Positions 49,434 to 59,435 are shown, numbered from the stretch's first letter. The stretch is DNA of 64,000 bases from Halomonas sp. 25-S5 (GCF_029889845.1 NZ_JARANV010000019.1:23632-87631), one strand, 5' to 3'. Numbers and translations: made by a program. Notes: generated by a model not told the origin, from the letters alone.

Positions 49434-50903
49434 ATGACGAATCCAGATCGCAGGGGCAGGGCCGGGCGCATCCTGATGCTGGCAAGTTTGCTGTGTCTGG
49501 CGCTGGGCGCGCTGCTGGCCTGGCAGGTACAGGCGCAGCAGGGTGAACGCACCGCTCTGGTGATGACGATCGACGATGCCATCGGGCCGGCCATCAGCGA
49601 CTATTTCCTGCGGGGCCTGGAACTCGCCGAGGAGCGCGATGCCGCGCTGGTGGTGGTGGAGATGGACACCCCCGGCGGTCTCTCTGACTCGATGCGTTCG
49701 ATGATCCGCGCCATGCTGTCCTCGAGGGTGCCGGTTGCCATCTATGTCTCCCCGGCGGGAGCCCGGGCGGCCAGCGCCGGGACCTACCTGCTCTACGCCA
49801 GCCATGTGGCGGCCATGGCGCCGGCCACCCACCTCGGATCTGCCACGCCCGTGCAACTGGGCGGTGGTGGTCTGCCGGGAATGGATGATCCAGCTCAGCC
49901 AACGGATGATGGCGAGACGCCAGCGTCGGATGACAAGGCGGCTTCTGACGATACCGAGCAGGCAGAGGACAACGGAGCATCCAGCGACTCGGGCACCCCC
50001 GAGAAACGTCGTGGCGAGACGGCCATGGAGCGCAAGGTGCTGGAGGACGCGGTGGCCTACATCCGCTCGCTCGCCGAGCGCCACGGCCGCAATGCCGACT
50101 GGGCCGAGCAGGCCGTGCGTGAGGCGGTCAACCTCACCGCCCGGGAAGCCCTGGAGCAGAACGTCGTCGATGTGGTGGCCCGTGACCTGGACGACCTACT
50201 GACCCAGATCGACGGGCGCACGGTGGTGATGGAGGATGGCGAGCGTACCCTGGCCACGGCCGATCTGGTCATCGAGCGTTTCGATCCGGGCTGGCGGACC
50301 AAGCTGCTGGCCGTGATCACCAACCCCAACGTCGCCTATTTTTTGATGATCATCGGCTTCTACGGGCTGATCTTCGAGCTGTCCAATCCGGGCGGCCTGG
50401 TGCCGGGCACCATCGGCATTATCTCGCTGCTGCTGGCGCTGTTCGCCTTCCAGGTACTGCCGGTCAACTACGCCGGCCTGGCGCTGATCCTGGTGGGGCT
50501 GGGGCTGATCGTGGGCGAGGCATTGATGCCCAGTTTCGGCATTCTCGGGATAGGCGGCATCGTCGCCTTCGTGATCGGATCGGTGATGCTGATGGACGCG
50601 GACACCCTGAACATCTCGCTGCCGATGATCGGCGGCATCGCCTTGCTGGCGGCGGGCCTGATGCTGTGGGTGATGACCCGCTTCATCGGTCTGCGGCGTC
50701 GCGTGCCCCGGACCGGCCAGGAGGAGCTCGTCGATAGCGAGGCCACCGCCCTCGAGGATTTCGCGGGGCAAGGCCATGTGCGGCTGATGGGGGAGCGCTG
50801 GAATGCCCACAGCACTCGGCCGCTGACCCGGGGGCAGACGGTCCGCGTGACGGCGGTCGACGGCCTGACCCTGGAGGTGGAGCCGCTCGACGACTCGTCC
50901 TGA
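49434..50903 (+). CDS. NfeD-family membrane-bound ClpP-class serine protease
   Basis: Membrane protein of 489 residues, NfeD long form (NfeD1b). After a signal or anchor ([20 protein letters not shown]) comes the ClpP/SDH-like protease domain: [20 protein letters not shown] and the nucleophile Ser in [20 protein letters not shown], then [14 protein letters not shown] low-complexity acidic insert follows (residues 145-190). Next come four membrane spans ([20 protein letters not shown] onward) and a C-terminal OB-fold NfeD domain ([20 protein letters not shown], then [16 protein letters not shown]). It is paired with a slipin gene 58 bp downstream, the known NfeD-stomatin arrangement. Confidence 0.92.
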   Translation: MTNPDRRGRAGRILMLASLLCLALGALLAWQVQAQQGERTALVMTIDDAIGPAISDYFLRGLELAEERDAALVVVEMDTPGGLSDSMRSMIRAMLSSRVPVAIYVSPAGARAASAGTYLLYASHVAAMAPATHLGSATPVQLGGGGLPGMDDPAQPTDDGETPASDDKAASDDTEQAEDNGASSDSGTPEKRRGETAMERKVLEDAVAYIRSLAERHGRNADWAEQAVREAVNLTAREALEQNVVDVVARDLDDLLTQIDGRTVVMEDGERTLATADLVIERFDPGWRTKLLAVITNPNVAYFLMIIGFYGLIFELSNPGGLVPGTIGIISLLLALFAFQVLPVNYAGLALILVGLGLIVGEALMPSFGILGIGGIVAFVIGSVMLMDADTLNISLPMIGGIALLAAGLMLWVMTRFIGLRRRVPRTGQEELVDSEATALEDFAGQGHVRLMGERWNAHSTRPLTRGQTVRVTAVDGLTLEVEPLDDSS

Positions 50904-50961
50904 GGCCCCGGCACGTTTCCCGGCGCCTGCCGTCGCCGGACACATCGAAGGAGAGCAAGCC

Positions 50962-51732
50962 ATGTTGATTTCCTATCTCGTTCCGGTCGTCCTGCTGGTC
51001 ATACTACTGGCGGCGTCGATCCGCATCCTGCCCGAATACAAGCGCGGGGTGGTGTTCTTCCTCGGCCGCTTCCAGGGGGTGAAGGGGCCGGGCCTGCTGA
51101 TCATCATTCCCGGCATCCAGAAGATGCAGGTAGTCGACCTGCGGGTGATCACCATGGACGTGCCGGAGCAGGACGTCATCTCCCAGGACAACGTCACCGT
51201 CAAGGTCAATGCGGTGCTCTACTTCCGGGTGGTGGACCCGGAGAAAGCGATCATCCAGGTGGAGAACTTCGTCAACGCCACCAGCCAGCTGGCCCAGACT
51301 ACCCTGCGCTCGGTGCTCGGTAAGCATGACCTCGACGAGATGCTCTCCGAGCGCGACAAGCTCAACGACGACATCCAGGAGATCATCGACAGCTCCGCCG
51401 AGAGCTGGGGGATCAAGGTGGCCAACGTGGAGATCAAGCACGTCGACCTCGACGAGAGCATGATCCGCGCCATCGCCCGCCAGGCCGAGGCGGAGCGCGA
51501 GCGGCGTGCCAAGGTGATCCACGCCGAGGGCGAGCTTCAGGCCTCGCAGAAGCTGGTCGAGGCGGCCCATGTGTTGTCTGCCAACCCCGCGGCGCTGCAG
51601 CTGCGTTACCTGCAGACCATGGGGGACATGGGGAGCAAGAATTCCACCGTCGTCTTTCCAATGCCCATGGACCTTCTGGAGGCCTTCAAGCACATGAAGG
51701 CCTCGCCCGCCGCGCCGGATGACGCCTCCTGA
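50962..51732 (+). CDS. Slipin / stomatin-like SPFH protein
   Basis: Membrane-anchored SPFH (stomatin) protein, 256 residues. A hydrophobic N-terminal anchor ([20 protein letters not shown]) precedes the SPFH domain: [60 protein letters not shown], and [21 protein letters not shown] coiled-coil-like helix follows ([20 protein letters not shown]). It works with NfeD-type proteases in membrane quality control. GGAGAG precedes the ATG. Confidence 0.93.
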   Translation: MLISYLVPVVLLVILLAASIRILPEYKRGVVFFLGRFQGVKGPGLLIIIPGIQKMQVVDLRVITMDVPEQDVISQDNVTVKVNAVLYFRVVDPEKAIIQVENFVNATSQLAQTTLRSVLGKHDLDEMLSERDKLNDDIQEIIDSSAESWGIKVANVEIKHVDLDESMIRAIARQAEAERERRAKVIHAEGELQASQKLVEAAHVLSANPAALQLRYLQTMGDMGSKNSTVVFPMPMDLLEAFKHMKASPAAPDDAS

Positions 51733-52148
51733 GCCCGCCCTGCCACGGCCAGCCGGTCGTGGCCTCCCTTGCCCTGGCGGGCCGGATGCAGCGCCAGGGT
51801 ATCTCTGCTAGACTTCCGCGCTCTTGTCGGGTGCATGCATCAGACTTTCGTCGCGTGATGCCCCACTGACGCCGAGCAAGGGAAACGACAGCACGTGATG
51901 ACTCCCCTGGCAGGGCTGGCCACGCCGCCCTAGCGCACCCTCCCCATCTCCCGGCGATGCCACCGTCACCGGTGCGTCATCGCTCGACATCGCGCCGATG
52001 TCCCTGTCGCCCCCGTGCTTGCGATCATCGCCATCTCCTGAATCTGCCATTGGCAACAGTGCCCGACCGGGGTGCCGGGAAGGGCATGCGCACGACAGGA
52101 TCCCGACGCCTCACGGCCCATCCATCTCCCCCCTGACTGGACTGCAGC
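51733..52148. other. 416-bp intergenic region before sulP
   Basis: No open frame with a credible ribosome site was seen on either strand. GCCCTGGCG and CGCCAGGG arms (about 51771-51799) may form a terminator-like hairpin after the slipin gene. The region presumably carries the sulP promoter. The sulP start itself has no clear Shine-Dalgarno sequence. Confidence 0.4.
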
Positions 52149-53639
52149 ATGTACGAGAAAATGAAACTGAGCTGGTTCTCCAACCTCAAGGGCGACACGC
52201 TCTCGGGCATCGTCGTCGCCCTGGCATTGATCCCCGAGGCCATCGCCTTCTCCATCATCGCCGGGGTCGACCCCAAGGTAGGGCTCTACGCCTCCTTCGC
52301 CATCTGCGTGATCATCGCCTTCGCTGGCGGGCGCTCGGGCATGATCTCCGCGGCGACCGGCGCCATGGCGCTGCTGATGGTCACCCTGGTCAAGGAGCAC
52401 GGTCTTGAGTACCTGCTGGCCACCACCCTGCTCACCGGCATCATCCAGATCCTCGCGGGCTATCTCAGGCTCGCCGAGCTGATGCGCTTCGTGTCGCGCT
52501 CGGTGGTCACCGGCTTTGTCAATGCCCTGGCGATCCTGATCTTCATGGCCCAGTTGCCCGAGCTCACCGGCGTGACCTGGCACGTCTACGCCATGACGGC
52601 GGCCGGCCTGGCGATCATCTACGGCTTCCCCTACCTGCCGGTAGTGGGCAAGCTGCTGCCCTCGCCGCTGGTCTGCATCCTGGCGCTCACCGCGGTCTAC
52701 ATGCTGACCGGCATGGAGATTCGCAGCGTCGGCGACATGGGCGAGCTGCCGGATAGCCTGCCGGTCTTCCTGTGGCCCGAGGTCCCGCTCAACCTCGAGA
52801 CGCTGATGATCATCCTGCCCTACTCACTGATGCTGGCCGTGGTGGGCCTGCTGGAGTCGATGATGACTGCTACCATCGTCGACGACCTGACCGACACCCG
52901 CAGTGACAAGAACCGCGAGTGCAAGGGGCAGGGCATCGCCAACATCGGCGCCGGCCTGCTCGGTGGCATGGCGGGCTGCGCGATGATTGGCCAGTCGGTG
53001 ATCAACATCAAGTCCGGGGGGCGCCGGCGCCTGTCCACCCTGATCGCTGGTGTGGCACTGCTGATGATGGTGGTGTTCCTGGCCGACTGGGTCTCCCAGA
53101 TCCCCATGGCGGCCCTGGTGGCGGTGATGATCATGGTCGCCATCGGGACCTTCAGCTGGTCGTCGATCCGCGACCTCAAGAAGCACCCCATGAGCACCAA
53201 CATGGTGATGGTGGCCACCGTGGTGGTGGTGGTGGTGACTCACAACCTGGCCATCGGCGTCTTCGTCGGCGTGCTGCTTGCGGCCATGAACTTCGCCAAC
53301 AAGGTGGGCAACATCCTCTACATCGGCAGCGAGGAGGCCGACGAGGGCAGCCGTCGCATCTATAACGTGGTGGGACAGGTGTTCTTCGCCTCCTCCGAGC
53401 GTTTCGGCGAGGCCTTCGACTTCAAGGAGACGGTGGAGAAGGTCACCATCGACCTGTCGCGGGCCCACTTCTGGGACATCACCGCCGTCCAGACCCTGGA
53501 TCGGGTGGTGATCAAGTTCCGCCGCGAGGGCACCGAGGTGGAGATGATCGGCCTCAACGAGGCCAGCGCCACCATCGTCGACCGCTATGCGGTACATGAC
53601 GACCCCGAGGCCGTCGAGAAGCTGATGGGCGGCCATTGA
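52149..53639 (+). CDS. SulP-family anion transporter
   Basis: Inorganic anion transporter of 496 residues with ten or more spans. It starts MYEKMKLSWFSNLKGDTLSG, followed by the SulP signature region ALALIPEAIAFSIIAGVDPK then VGLYASF, and GRSGMISAATGAMALLMVTL. The middle contains ANIGAGLLGGMAGCAMIGQS and INIKSGGRRRLSTLIAG, conserved in SulP. The C-terminal STAS domain has KVTIDLSRAHFWDITAVQTL. SulP proteins carry sulfate, bicarbonate or other anions; the closest known group (BicA-like or SulP with following universal stress protein) cannot be resolved by eye. A universal stress protein gene follows after 63 bp. Confidence 0.92.
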   Translation: MYEKMKLSWFSNLKGDTLSGIVVALALIPEAIAFSIIAGVDPKVGLYASFAICVIIAFAGGRSGMISAATGAMALLMVTLVKEHGLEYLLATTLLTGIIQILAGYLRLAELMRFVSRSVVTGFVNALAILIFMAQLPELTGVTWHVYAMTAAGLAIIYGFPYLPVVGKLLPSPLVCILALTAVYMLTGMEIRSVGDMGELPDSLPVFLWPEVPLNLETLMIILPYSLMLAVVGLLESMMTATIVDDLTDTRSDKNRECKGQGIANIGAGLLGGMAGCAMIGQSVINIKSGGRRRLSTLIAGVALLMMVVFLADWVSQIPMAALVAVMIMVAIGTFSWSSIRDLKKHPMSTNMVMVATVVVVVVTHNLAIGVFVGVLLAAMNFANKVGNILYIGSEEADEGSRRIYNVVGQVFFASSERFGEAFDFKETVEKVTIDLSRAHFWDITAVQTLDRVVIKFRREGTEVEMIGLNEASATIVDRYAVHDDPEAVEKLMGGH

Positions 53640-53702
53640 CCCCCGCATGGATGATGTAGAAGGTGAAGAGATGATCATAAACGCCAGCTTCAGGACAAGA
53701 CG

Positions 53703-54557
53703 ATGACCGAACAGGTGATGGCCGCCATCGACGGCTCGAAGTTCTCGGAAGGAGTGTGTGACTACGCCGCCTGGGCCAGCCTGGCATTGGGTGCCCCGCT
53801 GACCTTCCTGCATGTGAACGACAACCATCCTCAGACCGCCGAAGCGGATCTCTCCGGGAATATCGGGCTCGGGGCCAGGGAGCACCTGCTCGAGGAGCTC
53901 TCCCACCTGGACGAGCAGCGGGCCAAGGTGGCCCAGGAGCAGGGCCGGCTGATGCTCAAGGCGGCCCGCGAGCGGGCCGTCGAGGACGGCGTGACCGAGC
54001 CCGCCGGTCGCCAGCGTAACGGCACCCTGGTGGAGACCCTGGAGGAACTGGTCGATGAGATCCGCCTGCTGGTGATGGGCAAGCGTGGCGAGGGCGCGCA
54101 TCAGGCCAGTGACCACCTGGGCTCCAACCTCGAGCGGGCGGTGCGTACCCTGCACCGGCCGATCCTGATGGTGCCCGACACCTACAAGACACCCGAGAAG
54201 GTGATGCTTGCCTTCGACGGCAGCAAGACCACCCGCAAGGGGGTGGAGATGCTGGCCAAGAGCCCGCTGTTCGACGGTATCCCGGTGCACGTGGTAATCG
54301 TCGGCGCCGAGACCGGCGATAACCGCTCCCAGCTCGACTGGGCGCTCAAGACCCTGCGCGACGCCGGCCACGAAGCAGAAGGCGCCATCCGCGCCGGCGA
54401 GGTAGAGGCGACACTCCACACCTACCAGGAGGAGCATGCCATCGACCTGCTGGTGATGGGCGCCTATGGCCACTCGCGCATCCGCCATCTGCTGGTGGGC
54501 AGCACCACCACCACCATGCTGCGCAAGGCCAACGGCCCGGTGCTGCTGTTACGCTGA
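53703..54557 (+). CDS. Universal stress protein, two UspA domains
   Basis: Protein of 284 residues with two UspA domains. The first (residues 1-155) starts QVMAAIDGSKFSEGVCDYAA and has LLVMGKRGEGAHQASDHLGS and PILMVPDTY. The second (160-284) starts VMLAFDGSKTTRKGVEML and ends with the ATP-binding LVMGAYGHSRIRHLLVGSTT, then TTMLRKANGPVLLLR. It directly follows sulP, a pairing seen in other proteobacteria, which suggests a regulatory or stress link to the transporter. A hairpin follows the stop. Confidence 0.92.
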   Translation: MTEQVMAAIDGSKFSEGVCDYAAWASLALGAPLTFLHVNDNHPQTAEADLSGNIGLGAREHLLEELSHLDEQRAKVAQEQGRLMLKAARERAVEDGVTEPAGRQRNGTLVETLEELVDEIRLLVMGKRGEGAHQASDHLGSNLERAVRTLHRPILMVPDTYKTPEKVMLAFDGSKTTRKGVEMLAKSPLFDGIPVHVVIVGAETGDNRSQLDWALKTLRDAGHEAEGAIRAGEVEATLHTYQEEHAIDLLVMGAYGHSRIRHLLVGSTTTTMLRKANGPVLLLR

Positions 54558-54577
54558 TCGCCATCGGCAGCGCCGCG

Positions 54578-54603
54578 CGACGCCGGCCCTCGGGCCGGCG
54601 TCG
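54578..54603. terminator. Hairpin between usp and the MFS gene
   Basis: CGACGCCGGCCC (54578-54589) and GGGCCGGCGTCG (54592-54603) form a 12-bp palindromic stem with a tight loop between two convergent genes. TCGTGTC follows. Likely bidirectional terminator. Confidence 0.65.
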
Positions 54604-54615
54604 TCGTGTCAAGCC

Positions 54616-55809
54616 CTACGGGCCTCGGGCCTCGGGGCTCGCCAGCACGCCCTGGGCCAGCGCCCAGCCGATGACCAGCAGCGCCAGCATGCCGACCAAG
54701 ACATGGGAGAAGGACGCGCCCAGGTCCAGCGCGATGCCCAGCAGGGCTGGAGCGATGCCCGTGGAGAAGACCATGGCGGCGCTCAGGGTGGCGCGCACCG
54801 TGCCCAGGTGCTCGGCGCCCCACAGGCGCACCAGCAGGCTGGTGGCGATGGACTCCTGGGCCCCCATGGCGAGCCCCCCGCCCACCATGAGCGCCCAGAC
54901 GCCGGCGTGACCGCCGACGCTGATGGCCACCACGAGGGCCAGCGCGTAGGGCAGCAGGTAGAGCCTTGCCAGGCGTACCGGGCCGAGCCGGTCGACCCAA
55001 CGCCCACCCAGCAGGGCACCGGGCAGCTTGGCCAGTCCCATGCCAGTCAGGGCCAGGGCATAGACGGTGAGCGAACTGCCCAGGTCGTCGGTCATGCGTG
55101 CCTGGTAGATGAAGAGCCCGGTCATGGTCACCGGCAGGATCATCAGCAGCGGCAGCAACTGCCAGAAGCGCGCCTCGCGGAAGGGGCGCGGACCCTGGCG
55201 GCGCTGGCCACGCGCCGGGCGCTTGCCCGGTGCCTTCGGCCAGGGGCCGCGAAGCATTAGTGGCACCCAGAATAGCGCCAGGAAGACTATCAGCAGCCAC
55301 CACAGCTCCCGCCATCCCAGCCACACCAGCATCGCCGCCATCAGCGGTGGCAGGGCCGTCTCGCCGAGCATGATGCCGGTGCTGACCAGGCCCAGGGCGC
55401 GGCCGCGCATGGTGACGAACTCCCGCCCGGCGAGGGTGTTGCCCAGGTGGGTCATCATGCCCTGGCCGCAGAAGCGCACCAGCCCCAGGCCAAGAAGCCC
55501 CAGCCCCCACCAGGGGGCGGCGGTCAACAGCAGGATGCCGGCGAGCAGTGCAGCGAGTACCACCAGCGCGAAGCGTCGCGGAGCGACCCAGTCGATGCTG
55601 GGGCCCAGGCGAAGCACGGCGAACCCTGCGACCAGGGTCACCCCGGCATAGGCAGTGCCGAACTGCCCGGCGGAGAGTCCCAGGTGCGTGCTGATCGGTG
55701 CCTGGAATAGGCCGATGAAGAAGCTCTGGCCGAGGCTCGAGGTGAACATCGCCAGGAAGGCGATACCCAGCAGCCCGCGATGATCCCGCAGCAGGGTGCG
55801 GTAACCCAT
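54616..55809 (-). CDS. MFS transporter
   Basis: Major facilitator protein of 397 residues with twelve predicted spans. It opens HRGLLGIAFLAMFTSSLGQS, has GLSAGQFGTAYAGVTLVAGF, the cytoplasmic loop motif FVTMRGRALGLVSTGIMLGE, and a basic central loop (GPWPKAPGKRPARGQRRQGP). The second half has GGRWVDRLGPVRLARLYLLP. Substrate unknown; no regulator next to it. The start at 55809 has GGAGG (GTCACC..CCGGAGGTCACC) before ATG. Confidence 0.85.
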   Translation of the reverse strand: MGYRTLLRDHRGLLGIAFLAMFTSSLGQSFFIGLFQAPISTHLGLSAGQFGTAYAGVTLVAGFAVLRLGPSIDWVAPRRFALVVLAALLAGILLLTAAPWWGLGLLGLGLVRFCGQGMMTHLGNTLAGREFVTMRGRALGLVSTGIMLGETALPPLMAAMLVWLGWRELWWLLIVFLALFWVPLMLRGPWPKAPGKRPARGQRRQGPRPFREARFWQLLPLLMILPVTMTGLFIYQARMTDDLGSSLTVYALALTGMGLAKLPGALLGGRWVDRLGPVRLARLYLLPYALALVVAISVGGHAGVWALMVGGGLAMGAQESIATSLLVRLWGAEHLGTVRATLSAAMVFSTGIAPALLGIALDLGASFSHVLVGMLALLVIGWALAQGVLASPEARGP

Positions 55810-55977
55810 GGTGACCTCCGGTGAGTGTTGGATGGCAAGACGGGAGTGCGACGGCAGGGCCGCGGTGGCAAGATGGAGCCATGGCGGCCCTGCCGGTGAA
55901 AGCGACCCAGGATATCAGCTTGAGTGCATACGGTGGCGTGCCGAGCTGATCTAAAGATTCCGGAAATGGAGGCGATG

Positions 55978-56319
55978 ATGAACCATCCTGAGCTGGATAT
56001 GGACGCCGTGGTGAGGCGGTTGCACGCGCTGCGCGCCGAACTGCTCGAGCTGAGCGACGCCAGTCGCGATTCCCGCGACACCGTGATGCTGGACCAGACC
56101 TCGGTAGGGCGGCTGTCGCGCATGGATGCCATGCAGGGGCAGGCCATGGCCAAGGCCGAGGAGCAGCGTCGCCAGCTGGCCCTGCGGCGCATCACGGGGG
56201 CCCTCGCGCGCATCGAGAAGGGCGAGTATGGCGAGTGCATCGAGTGTGGTGAATGGATCGGCACCAGGCGCCTGGAAGGCGACCCCCTGGTGCTGAAGTG
56301 CATCGATTGCGCCGAGTGA
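55978..56319 (+). CDS. DksA/TraR C4-type zinc-finger protein
   Basis: Protein of 113 residues. A coiled-coil-like N-terminal part (VVRRLHALRAELLELSDASR) is followed by the DksA-type zinc finger: IEKGEYGECIECGEWIGTRR, then LEGDPLVLKCIDCAE with two CxxC pairs. It lacks the long coiled-coil tip with Asp-Asp of DksA, placing it with short TraR/YbiI-like members that may bind RNA polymerase. GGAGG stands 5 nt before the ATG at 55978; ATGs at 55966 and 55975 overlap or crowd that site. Confidence 0.85.
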   Translation: MNHPELDMDAVVRRLHALRAELLELSDASRDSRDTVMLDQTSVGRLSRMDAMQGQAMAKAEEQRRQLALRRITGALARIEKGEYGECIECGEWIGTRRLEGDPLVLKCIDCAE

Positions 56320-56347
56320 CGCCCGGCGCCGGGAGTGGCGACGATCC

Positions 56348-57871
56348 CTAGCGCTGGCAGGGGTCGTCGATGATGGCGGTCTCTCGCGGGCGCAGCCGTC
56401 GCGAGAGGGCATCCACGGCGATGTTGAGGGCCGCGGTGACCAGCAGCAGGAAGAAGGCGACGTCGAACAGCAGGTACTCGAAGTTCGCATCGATGTAGTA
56501 GCCCAGGGTGGCCACCCCCAGCATGCCCAGGATGGCCGTCTCGCGCAGGATCACCTCGGCACGGTAGTAGAGCAGCGCCAGCATGCCCGGATAGAGCCGT
56601 GGCAGCAGCTCGTAGGCCAACCGGCCCGGGGCGTTCACCCCCGGCATGCCGGGGGTGATGGCGTCCGCGTGGCGGGCCACCAGGAAGGCGATCAGCGCGC
56701 CGTTGTGCAGCGCCAGCGCCAGCCAGGCGGGCAGCAGCGACGGCCCCAGCAGCAGCAGGAAGAAGAAGGCCAGCATCAGCTCGGGGGTCGAGCGCAGGAA
56801 CAGCAGCAGCCCCCGGCCGACCAGGCGGGTCACCGGGTTGCCGAAGTGGCGACAGGCCAGCGGCCACAGCGCCAGGGCCACCAGCAGCGCCCCCACGCTG
56901 CCCAGCAGGCCGAGCAGCAGGGTGTTGCCGATGGCCGGGGCCAGGTCGGGGATGCGTGCCAGCCAGTCGATGAGGCCTCGCCAGTCGCCTTCGAGCAGCG
57001 CTGGCGGCCAGATATCCTGGCTGACGAAGCGCCACAAGAGGCCGCCATCCACCGCCGGCCAGGGGCCCAGCAGGAAGGCCCCGCCGAGCACCAGCAGCGG
57101 CATCAGCCGCCGGTGGCCCCACCAGGGCAGGCTGGCGATCAGCAGGTAGAACAGCCACAGCAGCGCCCCGGCCTCATGGTAGCGCCCCTCGCGGAAGGCG
57201 GTCTCGAGCTGGAAGCCCAGGGTCGGCAGGCCGACGAAGCCCAGCAGCACGCTGGCGCGCAGCGCGCACTCGAAGCGGTAGCGGGTGTAGGCGGCGAGCC
57301 GCGTCCAGGCCAGCGGCAGCTCCGCATAGACGAAGCGCGACAGCCGCGAGACGCCGGGCGGCAGGGCGTCTCGCGGCGCGCCGGGGATCTGCTCGAGGAT
57401 CTCCGCGAAGACCTTGGCGAAGATGCCGGCATAGGGGATCGCCAGGGCCATCAGCGCGGTGGCGGCGGAGAGGCCGAACACCTGCAGGAAGAGCAACGCC
57501 CAGAACAGCTCATGGATCGCCCGCACGAAGGCGCAGCCGGCGCGGATCAGCCGCGAGCGGGCGAACAGCAGGGCCAGCGGGAAACCCAGCACTATTCCGC
57601 CCAGCGTGCCCCACAGGGCCACGGCGACCGTCAAGCCGAGGGCCTCCAGCGGTGACTCCATCGCCCCCCAGGCGGGCCAGGCCAGCCCCTTGGCCATGCG
57701 CGCCAGCTCTGCCCAGGGGTCGCGGGTCAGGACTGCCAGGTCGGCGAAGGGCACCAGCACCACCGCCAGGGCCACCAGCGTCAGGGTATGGCGAGCCAGG
57801 CGCACGCCGGTGCTCTGCCCGGCCAGCCAGCCCGGTCGGGGCGCCGGCGTGCGATGGTCGGCGAGGGTCAT
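56348..57871 (-). CDS. phnE: Phosphonate-type ABC permease, fused double PhnE
   Basis: Membrane protein of 507 residues holding two PhnE-like permease domains in one chain. The first (to about residue 250) has LALLFARSRLIRAGCAFVRA, then IHELFWALLFLQVFGLSAAT and GIFAKVFAEILEQIPGAPRD; the second has VGRGLLLFLRSTPELMLAFF and PGRLAYELLPRLYPGMLALL, then YYRAEVILRETAILGMLG. The EAA-type loops read FAEILEQIP and AYELLPRLYP. It overlaps phnC by 4 bp. Single-domain PhnE is usual, and this fusion is found in the selenate-type subgroup. Confidence 0.88.
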   Translation of the reverse strand: MTLADHRTPAPRPGWLAGQSTGVRLARHTLTLVALAVVLVPFADLAVLTRDPWAELARMAKGLAWPAWGAMESPLEALGLTVAVALWGTLGGIVLGFPLALLFARSRLIRAGCAFVRAIHELFWALLFLQVFGLSAATALMALAIPYAGIFAKVFAEILEQIPGAPRDALPPGVSRLSRFVYAELPLAWTRLAAYTRYRFECALRASVLLGFVGLPTLGFQLETAFREGRYHEAGALLWLFYLLIASLPWWGHRRLMPLLVLGGAFLLGPWPAVDGGLLWRFVSQDIWPPALLEGDWRGLIDWLARIPDLAPAIGNTLLLGLLGSVGALLVALALWPLACRHFGNPVTRLVGRGLLLFLRSTPELMLAFFFLLLLGPSLLPAWLALALHNGALIAFLVARHADAITPGMPGVNAPGRLAYELLPRLYPGMLALLYYRAEVILRETAILGMLGVATLGYYIDANFEYLLFDVAFFLLLVTAALNIAVDALSRRLRPRETAIIDDPCQR

Positions 57872-58581
57872 GGCCGGCCCCGGGAGCGGGCTTCGCCGGT
57901 CTGGCCATCGGCATCCGGGTAGAGGCCGTCCAGGTCTGCCAGGGTCAGCTCGCGGGCCGGGGCGTCGATCACCAGCCGGCCGTCACGCAGGCCCCACACC
58001 CGGTCGAAGTGGCTGAGCGCCAGTTCTCGCTGGTGGAGGGCAATCACCGAGGTGGCGTGGCGCGCCTCGATCAGCGCCAGCAGGCGCAGCGCCTGGTGGG
58101 GGTCGACGCTGGCCACCGGCTCGTCGCCGAGGAACAGCTCTCGCTGCTGATAGAGGGCTCGAGCGATGGCCACCCGCTGGCGCTGGCCGCCGGAGAGCTG
58201 GCCGACCGGGCGGCGCATCAGTCCTTCCAGGCCCAGGGCGTCGCAGAGCTCGGCGACCTGGCGCCAGGGTCCGGGCAGCGGGCGCACCAGGTTCCACAGG
58301 TTGGCCAGGGCCGAGTGCTCGGCCAGCCGTCCCATGTAGACGTTGTGATAGACCGCCAGCTGAGGCACCAGGCCATGCTGCTGGGGACACCAGGCGGCGC
58401 TGTCGCCCAAGCGCCGGCGCAGGACGCCGAGCAGGGTGGACTTGCCGGCCCCGCTGGGGCCGAGCAGGGCGACCCGCTCGTCGCGCCGCAGGTCGAGGTG
58501 CAGTCCCGGCAGCACCACCCGGTCGCCATGGACCAGGTCGACGCCCGCAAGCGAGAGCAGGGTGTCGCGGGACTCACCCAT
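57868..58581 (-). CDS. phnC: Phosphonate-type ABC transporter ATPase PhnC
   Basis: ABC ATPase of 237 residues. Walker A is in VALLGPSGAGKSTLLGVLRR, the Q-loop area in WCPQQHGLVPQLAVYHNVYM, the signature in VGQLSGGQRQRVAIARALYQ, Walker B in ELFLGDEPVASVDPHQALRL, and the His switch in TSVIALHQRELALSHFDRVW. LFLGDEPVASVDP and the ALHQ His region are typical of PhnC. The start shares one base with the phnD stop (TGATG), and it ends in a 4-bp overlap with phnE. Confidence 0.9.
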   Translation of the reverse strand: MGESRDTLLSLAGVDLVHGDRVVLPGLHLDLRRDERVALLGPSGAGKSTLLGVLRRRLGDSAAWCPQQHGLVPQLAVYHNVYMGRLAEHSALANLWNLVRPLPGPWRQVAELCDALGLEGLMRRPVGQLSGGQRQRVAIARALYQQRELFLGDEPVASVDPHQALRLLALIEARHATSVIALHQRELALSHFDRVWGLRDGRLVIDAPARELTLADLDGLYPDADGQTGEARSRGRP

Positions 58582-59435
58582 CAGCGCAGCAGGCCGAGCT
58601 CTTCCGCGATGCCTTCGATGGGGACGTAGAGGGCATTGTCGGCGGGAATGAAGCCCTCCCGAGGGAAGCTCGCCAGCAACTCGGGGTCGTCCATCTCGAG
58701 CAGGGCCGTGCGGACCTGGTCGCTGAAGCCCTCGCCGAAGCGTTCATCGACATCGCCGCGCAGGGTCCAGTTGTAGTCCGGGTAGGGCGGGGTGGCCCAG
58801 ATCACCTCGACCTTGTCGGTATCCACCCGGCCGTCCTCCACCGCGGCCTCCCAGACGCTGAAGTTGACCGCCCCCAGATCCCAGGTGCCGGCCTCCACCA
58901 GGGCGATGGTACGCGAATGGTCGCCGGAGAAGCCGACCCGCGAGAAGAGCGTGTCAGGGGCCTGACCGAAGCGCTGACGCAGGAAGTGCTCGGGCATCAG
59001 CCGCCCGGACGTGGAGGTGCGCGAGCCGAAGGTCAGGCTCATGCCCTCGATGGCCGCGGGCAGCGCCTCGGCCTGTTCGAGGCCGGTGGAGCGGTGGGCG
59101 ATGAAGTAGCTCTTGAACGCGGCGTCTTCACTGCCCTGAGCCACGGCCACGGAGCCCGGCACCAGGCGTCGCGCCTGAACGCCGGAGAGGCCGCCGAACC
59201 AGGCCAACTGGACCTGGTCGTTGCGAAAGGCCGTGACCGTGGCGCCATAGGACTTCACCGGCACGTACTCCACCTCCACGTCGAGGCGCTCCTCGAGGTA
59301 GTCGGCGACCTTGGAGAAGCGCTCGACCAGTCGCGACTGGTCCTCGTCGGGAATGGCGGTGAAGCGGAAGGTATCGGCGGCGACACTCTGGGCGAACAGG
59401 GTGAGAACAACGGTGGAAGCGGCAAGCCAGCGCAT
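58581..59435 (-). CDS. phnD: Phosphonate/selenate-type periplasmic binding protein (PhnD family)
   Basis: Binding protein of 284 residues with a signal peptide (MRWLAASTVVLTLFAQSVAA). The mature part reads FRFTAIPDEDQSRLVERFSK, then VADYLEERLDVEVEYVPVKS, YGATVTAFRNDQVQLAWFGG, LSGVQARRLVPGSVAVAQGS and LTFGSRTSTSGRLMPEHFLR. These match the PhnD superfamily, and FTAIPDEDQSRLVERF..GLSGVQAR in particular recalls the putative selenate-binding subgroup. True substrate (phosphonate, phosphite, selenate) is not resolved. First gene of phnD-phnC-phnE. Confidence 0.88.
   Translation of the reverse strand: MRWLAASTVVLTLFAQSVAADTFRFTAIPDEDQSRLVERFSKVADYLEERLDVEVEYVPVKSYGATVTAFRNDQVQLAWFGGLSGVQARRLVPGSVAVAQGSEDAAFKSYFIAHRSTGLEQAEALPAAIEGMSLTFGSRTSTSGRLMPEHFLRQRFGQAPDTLFSRVGFSGDHSRTIALVEAGTWDLGAVNFSVWEAAVEDGRVDTDKVEVIWATPPYPDYNWTLRGDVDERFGEGFSDQVRTALLEMDDPELLASFPREGFIPADNALYVPIEGIAEELGLLR

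Noticed and set aside
52824..54488. 554-codon minus-strand frame across sulP and usp
   Set aside because: It spans two real genes with clear domains, is His/Gln/Gly-rich and has no recognisable fold; an antisense shadow.
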